DNA of 64,000 nucleotides from contig JAEXOO010000043.1 of NCBI GenBank assembly GCA_023439305.1, forward strand, positions 1 through 64,000, written 5' to 3'. The notes beneath the pieces were generated by a model, which did not search any database, had not been told where the DNA came from, and saw only the letters and a list, made by a program, of their open reading frames with translations. Position numbers and translations under genes: made by a program. Of the stretch, positions 53,080 to 61,734 are shown piece by piece. This stretch comes from Pseudomonadota bacterium (GTDB taxonomy: Bacteria; Pseudomonadota; Gammaproteobacteria; Burkholderiales; Burkholderiaceae_B). The first letter of the stretch is position 1. Each line of letters begins with the position of its first letter.

Positions 53080-54588
53080 ATGTATCCAATCGAGTATTTG
53101 TGGCGGGCCGCCGAGCGCTACCCCGACCGCGCGGCGGTGATCAGCCCCGATGCGACGCTGTCGTTCCGTCAATTGCGCAGCGCCGTTCTGGAACGTGCCG
53201 CCGACTTGACGCAGCGGGATCCGCAGCCGGGCAGCCGCGTCTGTGTGGGCGCCGCCAATTCCGTCGATCATTTATTGACGATTCTGGCGGTCCTGGCGGC
53301 GGCCAAGGTCTGGATACCGCTGAATCCGCGCAATGGCGATCCCGAGCTGCGCCGCCAGATCGAGTTCGTCGGGCGCGCCCTGGTGGTGCTGGACGAGGGC
53401 ATGCGGGCGCGAGTCGGCGATGCCTGCCAGGATTCCCTGGCGATGGATGCGCTGGGGCAGTCGGTTGGTTCGGAGGCGATCGCCCTGGGGCCGGACTCGA
53501 TTCAGTGCATTGATCCGGAGCAGCCGCAGGCGATCAAGTTCACGGGCGGCACGACGGGCTTTCCGAAAGGCGTTCTGCAGCCGATGCGCGCCTGGTCCTG
53601 CAATATCGCCAGCCAGATCCACGAGCTGGGCCTGGGGCCGGCGGATCGTTATCTGGTGGCTGCGCCGCTGACGCATGGAACGTCCACCTATATGCTGCCC
53701 GTGTTGGGTGCAGGCGGCGCGCTGGTGTTTCCAGCCGACAGCAAGCCGGCCGGTCTGCTGGATGCCGCCGAGCAGCATCATGTCACCTTGTGCTTTGCGC
53801 CGCCGACCCTGATCATGGCTTTGTGCGAGCAGCAGCAGATACGCGCCCGTACGCTGGCTTCGTTGCGCTACCTGATCTATGGCGGCGCTCCCATGCGCCC
53901 CGAACAGATCCGCCGTGCCCAGGCTGTTTTCGGCCCGGTTGTGTGTACCTCCTTCGGTCAGACCGAAGCGCCGCAGATCATTACCTTCCTGGCGCCGTCC
54001 GACATGCAGGGCGAACGGCTGGCATCGGTGGGTCGCCCCAGCCTGATGACCCGGGTGGCCATTCTTGACGAGCAGGGCAATGTGCTGCCGGTCGGTCAGG
54101 AGGGCGAAGTGGCCGTGCGCGGCAACCTGGTCATGAGTGCTTATCTGGATGCTCCCGAGGAAACCGCCAGAACGCTGGTCAAGGGCTGGCTGCGCACAGG
54201 AGATGCCGGCGTACTGGACGAGCAGGGGTATCTGTACCTGCGTGATCGCTTGCGCGACGTGATCATCAGCGGCGGTTTCAATGTGTATCCCAGTGATGTG
54301 GAGGTGGTGCTGTGCGCGCATCCGGATGTGGCTGAATGCGCCGTGGTCGGCATACCACATGACAAATGGGGAGAGGCGGTGCACGCCGCGGTGCGCTTGA
54401 AAGAGGGCGCACATTTTGATGCGGCCGCCTTGATCGAGCATGTGAAGAAGGAGCTGGGTTCGGTGAAGACGCCTAAGGAAATTCATAGAGTGGCCGAGCT
54501 GCCGCGCAGTGCCGTGGGCAAGGTGCTGAAGTCTGCAGTGCGCGAGCAGATCCTGGTCAAAGGGGCACAGCATGCAGCCTTGCATTGA
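53080..54588 (+). CDS. AMP-forming acyl-CoA/aryl-CoA ligase
   Basis: About 502 residues from ATG 53080 (GGAG 8 bases upstream). Adenylation motifs are 'FTGGTTGFPKGVLQP' (phosphate loop), 'TSFGQTEAPQI' (A5), 'GYLYLRDRLRDVIISGGFNV' (A7/A8) and the catalytic Lys near the end in 'PRSAVGKVLKSAV'. It activates an organic acid as CoA thioester. Its acid is unknown: a side-chain-bearing aromatic acid or a ring-cleavage product are both possible. The next gene starts inside its last codons. Confidence 0.88.
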   Translation: MYPIEYLWRAAERYPDRAAVISPDATLSFRQLRSAVLERAADLTQRDPQPGSRVCVGAANSVDHLLTILAVLAAAKVWIPLNPRNGDPELRRQIEFVGRALVVLDEGMRARVGDACQDSLAMDALGQSVGSEAIALGPDSIQCIDPEQPQAIKFTGGTTGFPKGVLQPMRAWSCNIASQIHELGLGPADRYLVAAPLTHGTSTYMLPVLGAGGALVFPADSKPAGLLDAAEQHHVTLCFAPPTLIMALCEQQQIRARTLASLRYLIYGGAPMRPEQIRRAQAVFGPVVCTSFGQTEAPQIITFLAPSDMQGERLASVGRPSLMTRVAILDEQGNVLPVGQEGEVAVRGNLVMSAYLDAPEETARTLVKGWLRTGDAGVLDEQGYLYLRDRLRDVIISGGFNVYPSDVEVVLCAHPDVAECAVVGIPHDKWGEAVHAAVRLKEGAHFDAAALIEHVKKELGSVKTPKEIHRVAELPRSAVGKVLKSAVREQILVKGAQHAALH

Positions 54589-55342
54589 CACGCGCGGCCC
54601 TCGCTCGCGCCTGTGCAGCTTCAATGAGCGCGAAATCCATTATGGGCGGGATAATCTGGTCGATGACCTGCTGGGCAAAGCCAGCTTCATCGACGTGTTC
54701 ATGGGGCAGACTTTGGGCCGCATGCCCAGCGATGCCGAACGCCGCATGGCTGAAGCCGTGCTGATTGTGCTGATGGAGCATGGCCTGACACCCAGCGCGA
54801 TCGCTACACGCATGGTCTATCTCAGTTCGCCGGAGAATCTTCAGTCGGGTGTGGCAGCCGGTTTGCTGGCGGTGGGCAGCCAGTTTGTGGGCACCATGGA
54901 GCCGGCAGCGGACTTGCTGCAGGAAATCGTGGCGGCTGGCGAGCAGGCGCCCCAGGCGGCACAGCAAATTGCGCGCCAGTTTCGCGAAAAACGTGCGGCG
55001 GTACCCGGATTTGGGCATCATCTGCATCGCCCCGATGATCCGCGCGCAGCGGCTTTGCTGGCCCTGGCCGCGCAGTTGGGCATCAGCGGCGCCTATTGCC
55101 AGGCTCTGGTCCTGCTGTCCGAGCAGATCGACGAAGCAGCGGGGCGACATATCACCATCAATGCCACGGGCGCCGTGGCCGCCGTGCTGGGAGACATGAA
55201 GGTGCCAGCAGCTCTGATGCGCGGCTTTGCCGTCTTGGCCCGCACAGCAGGATTGATTTCCCATATTGCCGAAGAACAGCGCGAGCCCTTGGGGCGCTGT
55301 ATCTGGGACATGGTGGACCAACAATGGAGCGAGCCCGCCTAG
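54572..55342 (+). CDS. Citrate synthase-related protein (citryl-CoA lyase-like)
   Basis: A 256-residue protein, much shorter than citrate synthase (about 430). It keeps the citrate-synthase-type catalytic stretches: 'LIVLMEHGLTPSAIATRMVY' (His), 'VPGFGHHLHRPDDPRAAALL' (His) and 'LARTAGLISHIAEEQ'. The family is annotated as citryl-CoA lyase; it makes or breaks a C-C bond in a 3-hydroxy-acyl-CoA. Together with the ligase it could activate and cleave a branched hydroxy acid. The gene overlaps the ligase stop by 17 bases, so they act in equal amounts. Confidence 0.72.
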   Translation: MQPCIDTRGPRSRLCSFNEREIHYGRDNLVDDLLGKASFIDVFMGQTLGRMPSDAERRMAEAVLIVLMEHGLTPSAIATRMVYLSSPENLQSGVAAGLLAVGSQFVGTMEPAADLLQEIVAAGEQAPQAAQQIARQFREKRAAVPGFGHHLHRPDDPRAAALLALAAQLGISGAYCQALVLLSEQIDEAAGRHITINATGAVAAVLGDMKVPAALMRGFAVLARTAGLISHIAEEQREPLGRCIWDMVDQQWSEPA

Positions 55343-55381
55343 CGGCCCGCTTTCTAAATTCAGAATAGACAGGAGACAGTG

Positions 55382-56341
55382 ATGAACCCACTCGATACGG
55401 CTATCCAGCGCCATCACCACATTACCTTGTGCGTGGGCACGGCCCAGCAGGACTATGACTTCCATACCAAGGTGCTCTCGCTCAAAAGTGTCAAGAAAAC
55501 CTTGATCTATGACGGCGTCGCACCGTTCTACCACCTGTATTACGGCAATGACATGGGCGAGGAAAGCACCCTGATCACCTGCTTCCCGGTGGCTCACTTT
55601 GGCCGCAAGGGCCAGCAGGGCGGCGGGCAGATCGGCAATCTGGCCTTGTCGGTGCCGGTGTCGGGTATTCCGTTCTGGCACCAACGCCTGAAGGATCATG
55701 GTTTTGACGTGCGTCGCTGGGAGCGCTTTGGCGAACCGGTGTTGACCTTCCGTCATCCCTGCGGCGTGGAATATGAGCTGATCGGGATTGCCGACGATGA
55801 TCGCACACCGTATTCGAACGGTGAGGTGCCCGCCGAGCTGGCGATTCGCGGCCTGCACACCATTACGGTCAATGTGCGCGAGCATGAATCCTCTGAGGAG
55901 TTCATGCTCGAGGGCTGGACCGGCCGGCAGGTTGATAGCGACGGACGCCATCGTCGCTATGCGCTGGGCGCAGGCGGTTCGGGGGCGCTGGTGGATTTCG
56001 CGTTGGAGCCGACCATGCAGCCGGCCAGCTGGACTTACGGCGAAGGCATCGTCCATCACTGCGCGTTCCAGGTGCAGGATCGTGCCGTGCAGGACCGCGT
56101 CAAGGCCAGGTTAGAGGGGCTGGGTCTGACGGATACGTCCGAGCGCAAGGATAGGGGCTATTTTGAGTCCATTTACGTGCGCACCCCCAGCGGAGCCATG
56201 TTCGAGGCGACGGTGTCCAAGCCGGAAGGTTTCCTGATCGATGAGCCCTACGAGTCTCTGGGAGCGCAACTGATGATCGCGCCTCAGTTCGAGCATCAGC
56301 GCCAGGAAATCCTGAGCACGCTGGAACCCTTGGAATATTGA
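55382..56341 (+). CDS. VOC-type hydroquinone ring-cleaving dioxygenase (PcpA/LinE/MhqO-like)
   Basis: About 319 residues from ATG 55382 (AGGAG 6 bases upstream). Two duplicated vicinal-oxygen-chelate modules are visible. Metal ligands are expected at His of 'QRHHHITLCVG', His of 'GEGIVHHCAFQV' and Glu of 'GAMFEATVSKPEG'. Family members such as PcpA and LinE open hydroquinones between OH-bearing and neighbouring carbons, giving acylchloride or semialdehyde products that lead to maleylacetate. It is followed by an MhqD-like hydrolase and maleylacetate reductase, which fits this pathway. Confidence 0.87.
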   Translation: MNPLDTAIQRHHHITLCVGTAQQDYDFHTKVLSLKSVKKTLIYDGVAPFYHLYYGNDMGEESTLITCFPVAHFGRKGQQGGGQIGNLALSVPVSGIPFWHQRLKDHGFDVRRWERFGEPVLTFRHPCGVEYELIGIADDDRTPYSNGEVPAELAIRGLHTITVNVREHESSEEFMLEGWTGRQVDSDGRHRRYALGAGGSGALVDFALEPTMQPASWTYGEGIVHHCAFQVQDRAVQDRVKARLEGLGLTDTSERKDRGYFESIYVRTPSGAMFEATVSKPEGFLIDEPYESLGAQLMIAPQFEHQRQEILSTLEPLEY

Positions 56342-56355
56342 TCAGGGTGATGGAC

Positions 56356-57036
56356 ATGACGATGCATGCGGGCGACAACCCCCATCTTGCGCAGCCGGTG
56401 CGCTGCTACGGCCCGGCTCCCGCGCCGGGCGGACGGGCCTTGATTTTGCTGCATGGCCGCGGGCAGTCGCCGGAATGGGTCAAGAGCGCCATCTGGGATC
56501 GCCTGGGCCTGGACGGCTGGAGTTGCCTGGCGCCCCAGGCTGAGCAGAACAGCTGGTATCCGGAGCGTTTTCTGGTGCCGCAAGTTCTGAACCAGCCACG
56601 CCTGGGACAGGCGCTGCACTGTGTGGGTCGACTTTCCGACGAACTGGCTGCGCAGGGCATTCCCTATGCGTCGCAGGTGTTGGCCGGATTTTCCCAAGGC
56701 GCCTGCCTGGCGGGCGAGTTTCTCTGGCGACGCCCGCAGCGCTATGGCGGCCTGCTGATGTTCACGGGAGCTCTGCTGGATGAGCAGCCCCGCCCGCGCC
56801 CGCCCGCCGGCCTGGATTTCCAGGGTATGCCCGTGCTGTTGTCCACCTGGGACGAAGACCCGCATGTGCCGCTGGACTACGTGCTGGCGTCGGCCGCTTC
56901 ATGGGAAGCGGCAGGTGCAGACGTGCGTGTATGGAGCGGACCAGGCAGCGAGCACGGCATACAGAATGCGGAAATCGCCTTGGCCGCGCAGCGACTGGCG
57001 CAGATGGCTGCGCGTATAGAGCAAGGAGAGCTGTGA
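56356..57036 (+). CDS. Alpha/beta hydrolase of the phospholipase/carboxylesterase type (MhqD-like)
   Basis: About 226 residues. ATG 56356 has AGGG at good distance; ATG 56350 and TTG 56338 are other options. The catalytic triad is readable: Ser in 'VLAGFSQGACLAGEF', Asp in 'STWDEDPHVP' and His in 'GSEHGIQNAE'; 'ILLHGRGQSPEW' gives the oxyanion loop. In Firmicutes, MhqD hydrolases are co-regulated with MhqO-type dioxygenases against quinones. Here it may hydrolyse an ester or acyl product of ring cleavage. It overlaps the next start (TGATG). Confidence 0.78.
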   Translation: MTMHAGDNPHLAQPVRCYGPAPAPGGRALILLHGRGQSPEWVKSAIWDRLGLDGWSCLAPQAEQNSWYPERFLVPQVLNQPRLGQALHCVGRLSDELAAQGIPYASQVLAGFSQGACLAGEFLWRRPQRYGGLLMFTGALLDEQPRPRPPAGLDFQGMPVLLSTWDEDPHVPLDYVLASAASWEAAGADVRVWSGPGSEHGIQNAEIALAAQRLAQMAARIEQGEL

Positions 57037-58118
57037 TGGAGTCTTTTGTTCATGAAACCCAGGCCCAGAAAGTGGTGTTTGGACCGGGCAGCCTGGAGCG
57101 CTTGCCGGAGCTGGTCGATACGCTGAAATTGAAACGGGTGCTGGTGCTGAGCACGCCGGAACAACGCGGCCTGGGCGAGCGTGTCCAGAGTCTGCTGGGC
57201 GCTCGTGCAGTGGGGCTGTTCAGCGGAGCCGTGATGCATGTGCCGGTCGATGTGGTGGATCAGGCGCTGGCGCTGGCGCACGAACGACAGGCCGATGCCT
57301 GTGTCGCGGTGGGAGGCGGTTCTACATTAGGGCTGGGCAAGGGCATGGCATTGCGCTCCTCCCTGCCTTTGGTAGCGGTGCCCACCACGTATGCGGGATC
57401 CGAGATGACGCCTTTATATGGCTTATCGCAGAACGGCGAGAAGCAAACTGGGCGCGATTGGCGCGTGTTGCCAGTCAGTGTTCTGTACGACCCGGAGCTG
57501 ACCCGGTCGCTGCCGCATGGCATGACCATGGCCAGCGCCCTGAATGCCATGGCGCATGCGGCGGAAGCCTTGTATGGCTCCAACGCCAGTCCGGTGCACC
57601 AACTGATGGCTCAGGAGGGCTTGCGGGCGATGGGACAGGCGCTGGCCGGGCTGGAGCGGGACCTGGGCGACGCTCAGGCGCGCAGCGACGCCCTGTATGG
57701 CGCCTGGTTGTGCGGGGGCGTGCTCGGCCAGGTGCAGATGGGCTTGCATCACAAGCTGTGCCACAGCCTGGGGGGCTGGTTCAATCTGCCGCATGCCGAG
57801 CTGCATGCGCTGCTCTTGCCGTACTCGCTGGCCTACAACAGTGCGGCGATCGAGCCGTCCCTGGTGCGCATGCGGCAGGCGCTGAATTGTGACGACGTGC
57901 CCGCCTATTTTTATGAATTGGGCCGTCGCCTGGGCTTGCCAGGGTCCTTGGCGCAATTAGGCATGCGCGATCTGGATGCGCCGGCGCTGGCCGAGAAATT
58001 GATGGCGGCTCCCTATCCCAACCCGCGCACGCTGGAGACCGAGGCCCTGGTCGCTTTGCTGGAGGACGCATTTGCCGGCCGCCGCCCGAGTCAGGCTGTT
58101 GCGGTGACGTCATGCTGA
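57036..58118 (+). CDS. Maleylacetate reductase
   Basis: A 360-residue iron-type alcohol dehydrogenase fold from ATG 57036 (AAGGAG upstream). It shows 'QKVVFGPGSLERLPEL', the NAD motif 'ACVAVGGGSTLGLGKGMA', 'PLVAVPTTYAGSEMTPLYGL' and 'MTMASALNAMAHAAEALYG', all typical of maleylacetate reductases of chloroaromatic pathways. A conserved 'LHHKLCHSLGGWFNLPHAEL' lies in the C-terminal half. It reduces maleylacetate, and chlorinated forms with loss of chloride, to 3-oxoadipate. It is the meeting point of both dioxygenase routes in this cluster. Confidence 0.93.
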   Translation: MESFVHETQAQKVVFGPGSLERLPELVDTLKLKRVLVLSTPEQRGLGERVQSLLGARAVGLFSGAVMHVPVDVVDQALALAHERQADACVAVGGGSTLGLGKGMALRSSLPLVAVPTTYAGSEMTPLYGLSQNGEKQTGRDWRVLPVSVLYDPELTRSLPHGMTMASALNAMAHAAEALYGSNASPVHQLMAQEGLRAMGQALAGLERDLGDAQARSDALYGAWLCGGVLGQVQMGLHHKLCHSLGGWFNLPHAELHALLLPYSLAYNSAAIEPSLVRMRQALNCDDVPAYFYELGRRLGLPGSLAQLGMRDLDAPALAEKLMAAPYPNPRTLETEALVALLEDAFAGRRPSQAVAVTSC

Positions 58119-58747
58119 TCGAACGCCGTTGCTATGAACTTCAGCCGGGCGCGACGGATGCGTTCTGGCAGGCCCAGGCCTTACGTCCGGACGGCAGCTT
58201 GCGTTCCCTGCTGGAGCGGTCGCACGGGTTTTATTCGGAAACCTCGCAGGGAGTGGAGCGCATCGTCAGCCTGTATGCATACGAGGATTTTCAGGATTGG
58301 CAGACACGGACTCAACAGGCGTATGCCGATCCGGCGCTGCTTTCTTATTTTCAAACGGTTCGCCCGCTGATAGTTGAACAAGAAAGCATGTGGATGCGAG
58401 CGGGAGGGTGCGGGTCCGGCGAGGATTTTGCGCAAGGTCTGCGCCGTTACGGCCAATCCATCTCGCGAGAGGCGGTCGTTTGTGAGTGGGTGTTGTCTCT
58501 GCGCCCGGGCAGTGTGCCGCAGGCCTGGGCGAGCTTGCAACAGAATTCCATGCCGGGCGTACTGGGCATGTTCAGCTCCTTTGTCGGCGCCTTGAATCGC
58601 GTGGTGATCTGGCAGGAGCAGCAGGCCGGTCAGCAATGGGAGGCGGCACAATTCGGGGCCGATTGGCCCGGCGACTGCGTGCGCTCCGTTGCCCGACATT
58701 ATTTGCGGCCATCGCCCGTGCGCGATCTGTCCTCGTGGCGGGACTGA
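58112..58747 (+). CDS. NIPSNAP-family protein
   Basis: A 211-residue protein with two dimeric alpha-beta barrel modules: 'MLIERRCYELQPGATDAFWQ' and 'GFYSETSQGVERIVSLYAYE' in the first, 'AVVCEWVLSLRPGSVPQAWA' and 'RVVIWQEQQAGQQWEAAQFG' in the second. NIPSNAP proteins are common in aromatic and terpene catabolic clusters, without a firm biochemical role. It overlaps the reductase by 7 bases and ends this operon. Confidence 0.85.
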   Translation: MLIERRCYELQPGATDAFWQAQALRPDGSLRSLLERSHGFYSETSQGVERIVSLYAYEDFQDWQTRTQQAYADPALLSYFQTVRPLIVEQESMWMRAGGCGSGEDFAQGLRRYGQSISREAVVCEWVLSLRPGSVPQAWASLQQNSMPGVLGMFSSFVGALNRVVIWQEQQAGQQWEAAQFGADWPGDCVRSVARHYLRPSPVRDLSSWRD

Positions 58748-58796
58748 AATCTCAAGCTGTTTCATGTGTGGTTCCTATAAATAGAAAGAGGTGGAG

Positions 58797-60506
58797 ATGA
58801 AAACAAGCAGTGTTCTTCTGGCCCTGGCGGCGTTGCTGCCCTTGGCCAGCGTGCAGGCCAAGCCGGATGCGCCCAATATCCTGGTCATCATGGCCGATGA
58901 CATGGGGTTCAATGACATCCAGCCCTTCGGGCAGGAAATCATCCAGACGCCGGTGCTGCAGAAAATGGCCGAGCGGGGCCAGCGCTTCAGCAATTTCCAT
59001 GTGCACCCGACCTGCTCGCCGACGCGGGCGCAGTTGCTGACCGGCGTGGACAACCATATGGCTGGCATGGGTTCCATGGGCGAGTACCGCACGCCCGAAA
59101 TGGAGCAGTATCCGGGCAGTTATATCGGCGCCATGAACGACAGGGTCAAGACCTTTGCCGAGGTGGTGAAAGACCAGGGTTATGCCACCTTCATGGCGGG
59201 CAAGTGGCATCTGGGTGGCAAGCCTGAATATTTGCCGCCCGCCAAAGGCTTTGACCAGTCTTTTGTACTGGTAGGGCCAGGCGCCAGTCATTGGGACGAC
59301 ATTGGCCTGCTGGGCGTACATCCGGTGGCCAAATTCATGGAGAACGGGCAGTTGGTGGCTCGCGACACGGGCGAGTTTTCTTCGGACCTGTACACCCGTA
59401 AATTCATTGAATACATGGATCAGGCCCTGGCTCAGGACAAGCCTTTTGTCGGCTACCTGGCGTTTCAGGCCATGCACGATCCATTGCATGCGCCGGCCTC
59501 GTACATCACGCCTTACAAGGGCAAGTTCGCGGCTGGCTATGATCAGGCCCGGCAGGACAATTTCGAGAGCATGAAGCGCTTGGGCGTGGTCCCCGACCAC
59601 ACCCGCATGAGTGATCCTGCGCCCTTGTTCAAGCCCTGGTCGCAACTGAATCCGGCCGAGCGGGCCGAGCAAGAGCGCCTGATGGAAATCTATGCCGCCA
59701 TGATCACCAATATGGATGACAACATCGGCAAGGTACTGGATCGTTTGAAGGCCAGCGGACAGCTGGACAATACTTATATTTTCTTCTTGTCCGACAATGG
59801 CCCGTCAGGCGCCTATATGGGGCTGTATCCGGGCAATGCCGATGGCAGTTGGATTGCGAAGCAGTTCGACACGTCCTTCGACAATCTGGGGGCTCCCAAG
59901 TCTTTCGCCGGTGTGGGGCCGGGGTGGGCCTACGCCAGTTCGGCGCCCTTTCGCCTGTTCAAGATGTTTGTGACCGAAGGCGGTACGATTTCGCCCCTGA
60001 TCGTAGCGGGGCCGGGCGTGCAGCAGGCGGGCTCCGTCAATGATAGCTACCTGGGCGTTGAGGACATCTTCCCCACCATTCTGGAGCTGACGGGCGCACG
60101 GCGCGGAACCGAACGCAACGGCGTAGCGCTGGCGCCGCTTAAAGGTGTATCCATCAAGCCCATTCTGGCGGGCGAGGCAGCCAGCGTCCGGCCCGATGAT
60201 TTCGAGCGGGGCGAAGAACTGTTCGGCAACAAGGCATATCGCAAAGGCAAGTGGCGCATCAGCTGGCTGCCCAAGCCGTTTGGCGAGGCGCGCTGGCAAT
60301 TGTTCGATATGGAGGCGGACCGGGGCGAAACCCAGGACCTGGCCGAACGCTATCCCGAACTGACGCAGGAGCTGGCGAGCAAGTATGAGCAGTGGGCCAA
60401 GGATAACAATGTCATGAACTGGGATATGGATTTCCTGCATGCCAATCTGTTTGGCTATTACGACTGGCGCCAGGGCATGCCGGTTCAGATTCGAGGCACA
60501 CCTTGA
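58797..60506 (+). CDS. Exported arylsulfatase-type sulfatase (Cys type)
   Basis: About 569 residues from ATG 58797 (MKTSSVLLALAALLPLASVQ), with a Sec signal peptide cleaved near residue 21. Sulfatase motif 1 is 'HPTCSPTRAQLLTGVDNH' with Cys73, the residue converted to formylglycine (C-x-P-x-R). Motif 2 is 'MAGKWHLGGKPEY'. Metal ligands are Asp34 and Asp35 (VIMADDMGFND) and Asp-Asn in 'FLSDNGPSG'. Length and layout fit AtsA-like arylsulfatases. It would remove sulfate from an aryl or alkyl sulfate ester in the periplasm. It overlaps its own activating enzyme gene by four bases. Confidence 0.92.
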   Translation: MKTSSVLLALAALLPLASVQAKPDAPNILVIMADDMGFNDIQPFGQEIIQTPVLQKMAERGQRFSNFHVHPTCSPTRAQLLTGVDNHMAGMGSMGEYRTPEMEQYPGSYIGAMNDRVKTFAEVVKDQGYATFMAGKWHLGGKPEYLPPAKGFDQSFVLVGPGASHWDDIGLLGVHPVAKFMENGQLVARDTGEFSSDLYTRKFIEYMDQALAQDKPFVGYLAFQAMHDPLHAPASYITPYKGKFAAGYDQARQDNFESMKRLGVVPDHTRMSDPAPLFKPWSQLNPAERAEQERLMEIYAAMITNMDDNIGKVLDRLKASGQLDNTYIFFLSDNGPSGAYMGLYPGNADGSWIAKQFDTSFDNLGAPKSFAGVGPGWAYASSAPFRLFKMFVTEGGTISPLIVAGPGVQQAGSVNDSYLGVEDIFPTILELTGARRGTERNGVALAPLKGVSIKPILAGEAASVRPDDFERGEELFGNKAYRKGKWRISWLPKPFGEARWQLFDMEADRGETQDLAERYPELTQELASKYEQWAKDNNVMNWDMDFLHANLFGYYDWRQGMPVQIRGTP

Positions 60507-61615
60507 AATCCGCCATCCTATCTCGCAAACCAATCCTGGCCGGCCTGGCTGCGCTGGGGCTGTTTCTGGGAGGGGCCGCGCTGTGGCCTGCCTCCGGCCC
60601 ACAGCCCGGAGAGCGGGGCGATGGCCGGCGCGGCCCTAGTGATATGGTCTGGATTCCCGGCGGCACGTTTTTGATGGGCGGCAGCAGCCGTGACTCCCGG
60701 CCTAACGAAAGACCGGCCCATCCCGTGGCGCTGGAGGGCTTCTGGATGGACAGGCATCACGTCACCAATGCGCAGTTCGCCCGCTTTGTGGCGGAAACCG
60801 GTTATGTAAGCACGGCCGAGCGCGCGCCGAACTGGGAATCCTTGCAGGCGCAGCTGCCGGAGGGCACGCCCCGCCCGCCGGATCACGTGCTGGTTCCCGG
60901 GGGCGGTGTTTTCGTCGGACAAGACAAGCCGGTATCTCTGGACCAGTTCTGGCGCTGGTGGCGGTTTGCCGCCGGGGCCCAATGGCGTCATCCGCAGGGG
61001 CCGGCATCGGACATTGCCGATAAGCAGGATCATCCTGTGGTGCAGGTTTCGTACGAGGATGCACAAGCGTACGCTCGGTGGGCGGGCAAGCACCTGCCAA
61101 CCGAGGCGCAGTGGGAATATGCCGCGCGCGGCGGATTGGAGCAGGCCGATTATTCCTGGGGCGACAGTTTTGACCCCCAAGCCCGGCGGCGCGCCAATAC
61201 GTGGGATGGAGAATCCGGCTCTTTTCCACGTCCGCCAGCAGCCGTGCGTATCCAGCCGGGTACCGAGCCGGTAGGTAGCTACGAGGCCAATGGCTACGGC
61301 CTTGAAGACATGGCGGGCAATGCCTGGCAATGGGTGGCCGACTGGTATCGGGCCGATGCGTTTGCGCTGCAGTCTGCGCGCGGCAATCCCGTCCGAGAGC
61401 CGCAGGGGCCAACTGAGGCCTTCGATCCGGGCGATATGCGCCCCGATGCGCCCAAACGCGTCATACGCGGCGGCTCTTTTCTGTGCAGTGAAGATTATTG
61501 CCAGGGGTATAGGGTCAGCGCGCGCCAGGGCCAGGATCCGGACAGCAGCACGTCCAATGTCGGATTCCGTCTGGTCATGAGTCAGGCGCAATGGGACGCC
61601 CGCACGTCCAGATAG
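60503..61615 (+). CDS. Formylglycine-generating enzyme with N-terminal export/anchor segment
   Basis: A 370-residue SUMF1-type protein. Residues about 8-30 (ILAGLAALGLFLGGAALWP) form a signal peptide or membrane anchor. The catalytic domain begins at DMVWIPGGTFLMGGSS and contains 'ERPAHPVALEGFWMDRHHVT', 'PVVQVSYEDAQAYARWAGKH' and 'GLEDMAGNAWQWVADWY'. The catalytic copper-binding cysteines are Cys328 and Cys333 in 'GGSFLCSEDYCQGYRVSAR', with the spacing of the human enzyme. It oxidises the sulfatase cysteine to formylglycine. The export segment places it in the same compartment as the sulfatase. Confidence 0.9.
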   Translation: MKSAILSRKPILAGLAALGLFLGGAALWPASGPQPGERGDGRRGPSDMVWIPGGTFLMGGSSRDSRPNERPAHPVALEGFWMDRHHVTNAQFARFVAETGYVSTAERAPNWESLQAQLPEGTPRPPDHVLVPGGGVFVGQDKPVSLDQFWRWWRFAAGAQWRHPQGPASDIADKQDHPVVQVSYEDAQAYARWAGKHLPTEAQWEYAARGGLEQADYSWGDSFDPQARRRANTWDGESGSFPRPPAAVRIQPGTEPVGSYEANGYGLEDMAGNAWQWVADWYRADAFALQSARGNPVREPQGPTEAFDPGDMRPDAPKRVIRGGSFLCSEDYCQGYRVSARQGQDPDSSTSNVGFRLVMSQAQWDARTSR

Positions 61616-61734
61616 TTTCTTGATCGGCCTGCTCAGGGCCGGTGTCACTCTTTTTATTCACGGGTCGTGCCCTTGTGCATGCCGGCAGGCGTGCGCCCGG
61701 CGCAGGCAGACCCCTTCCTACAAGGATGCTGATC

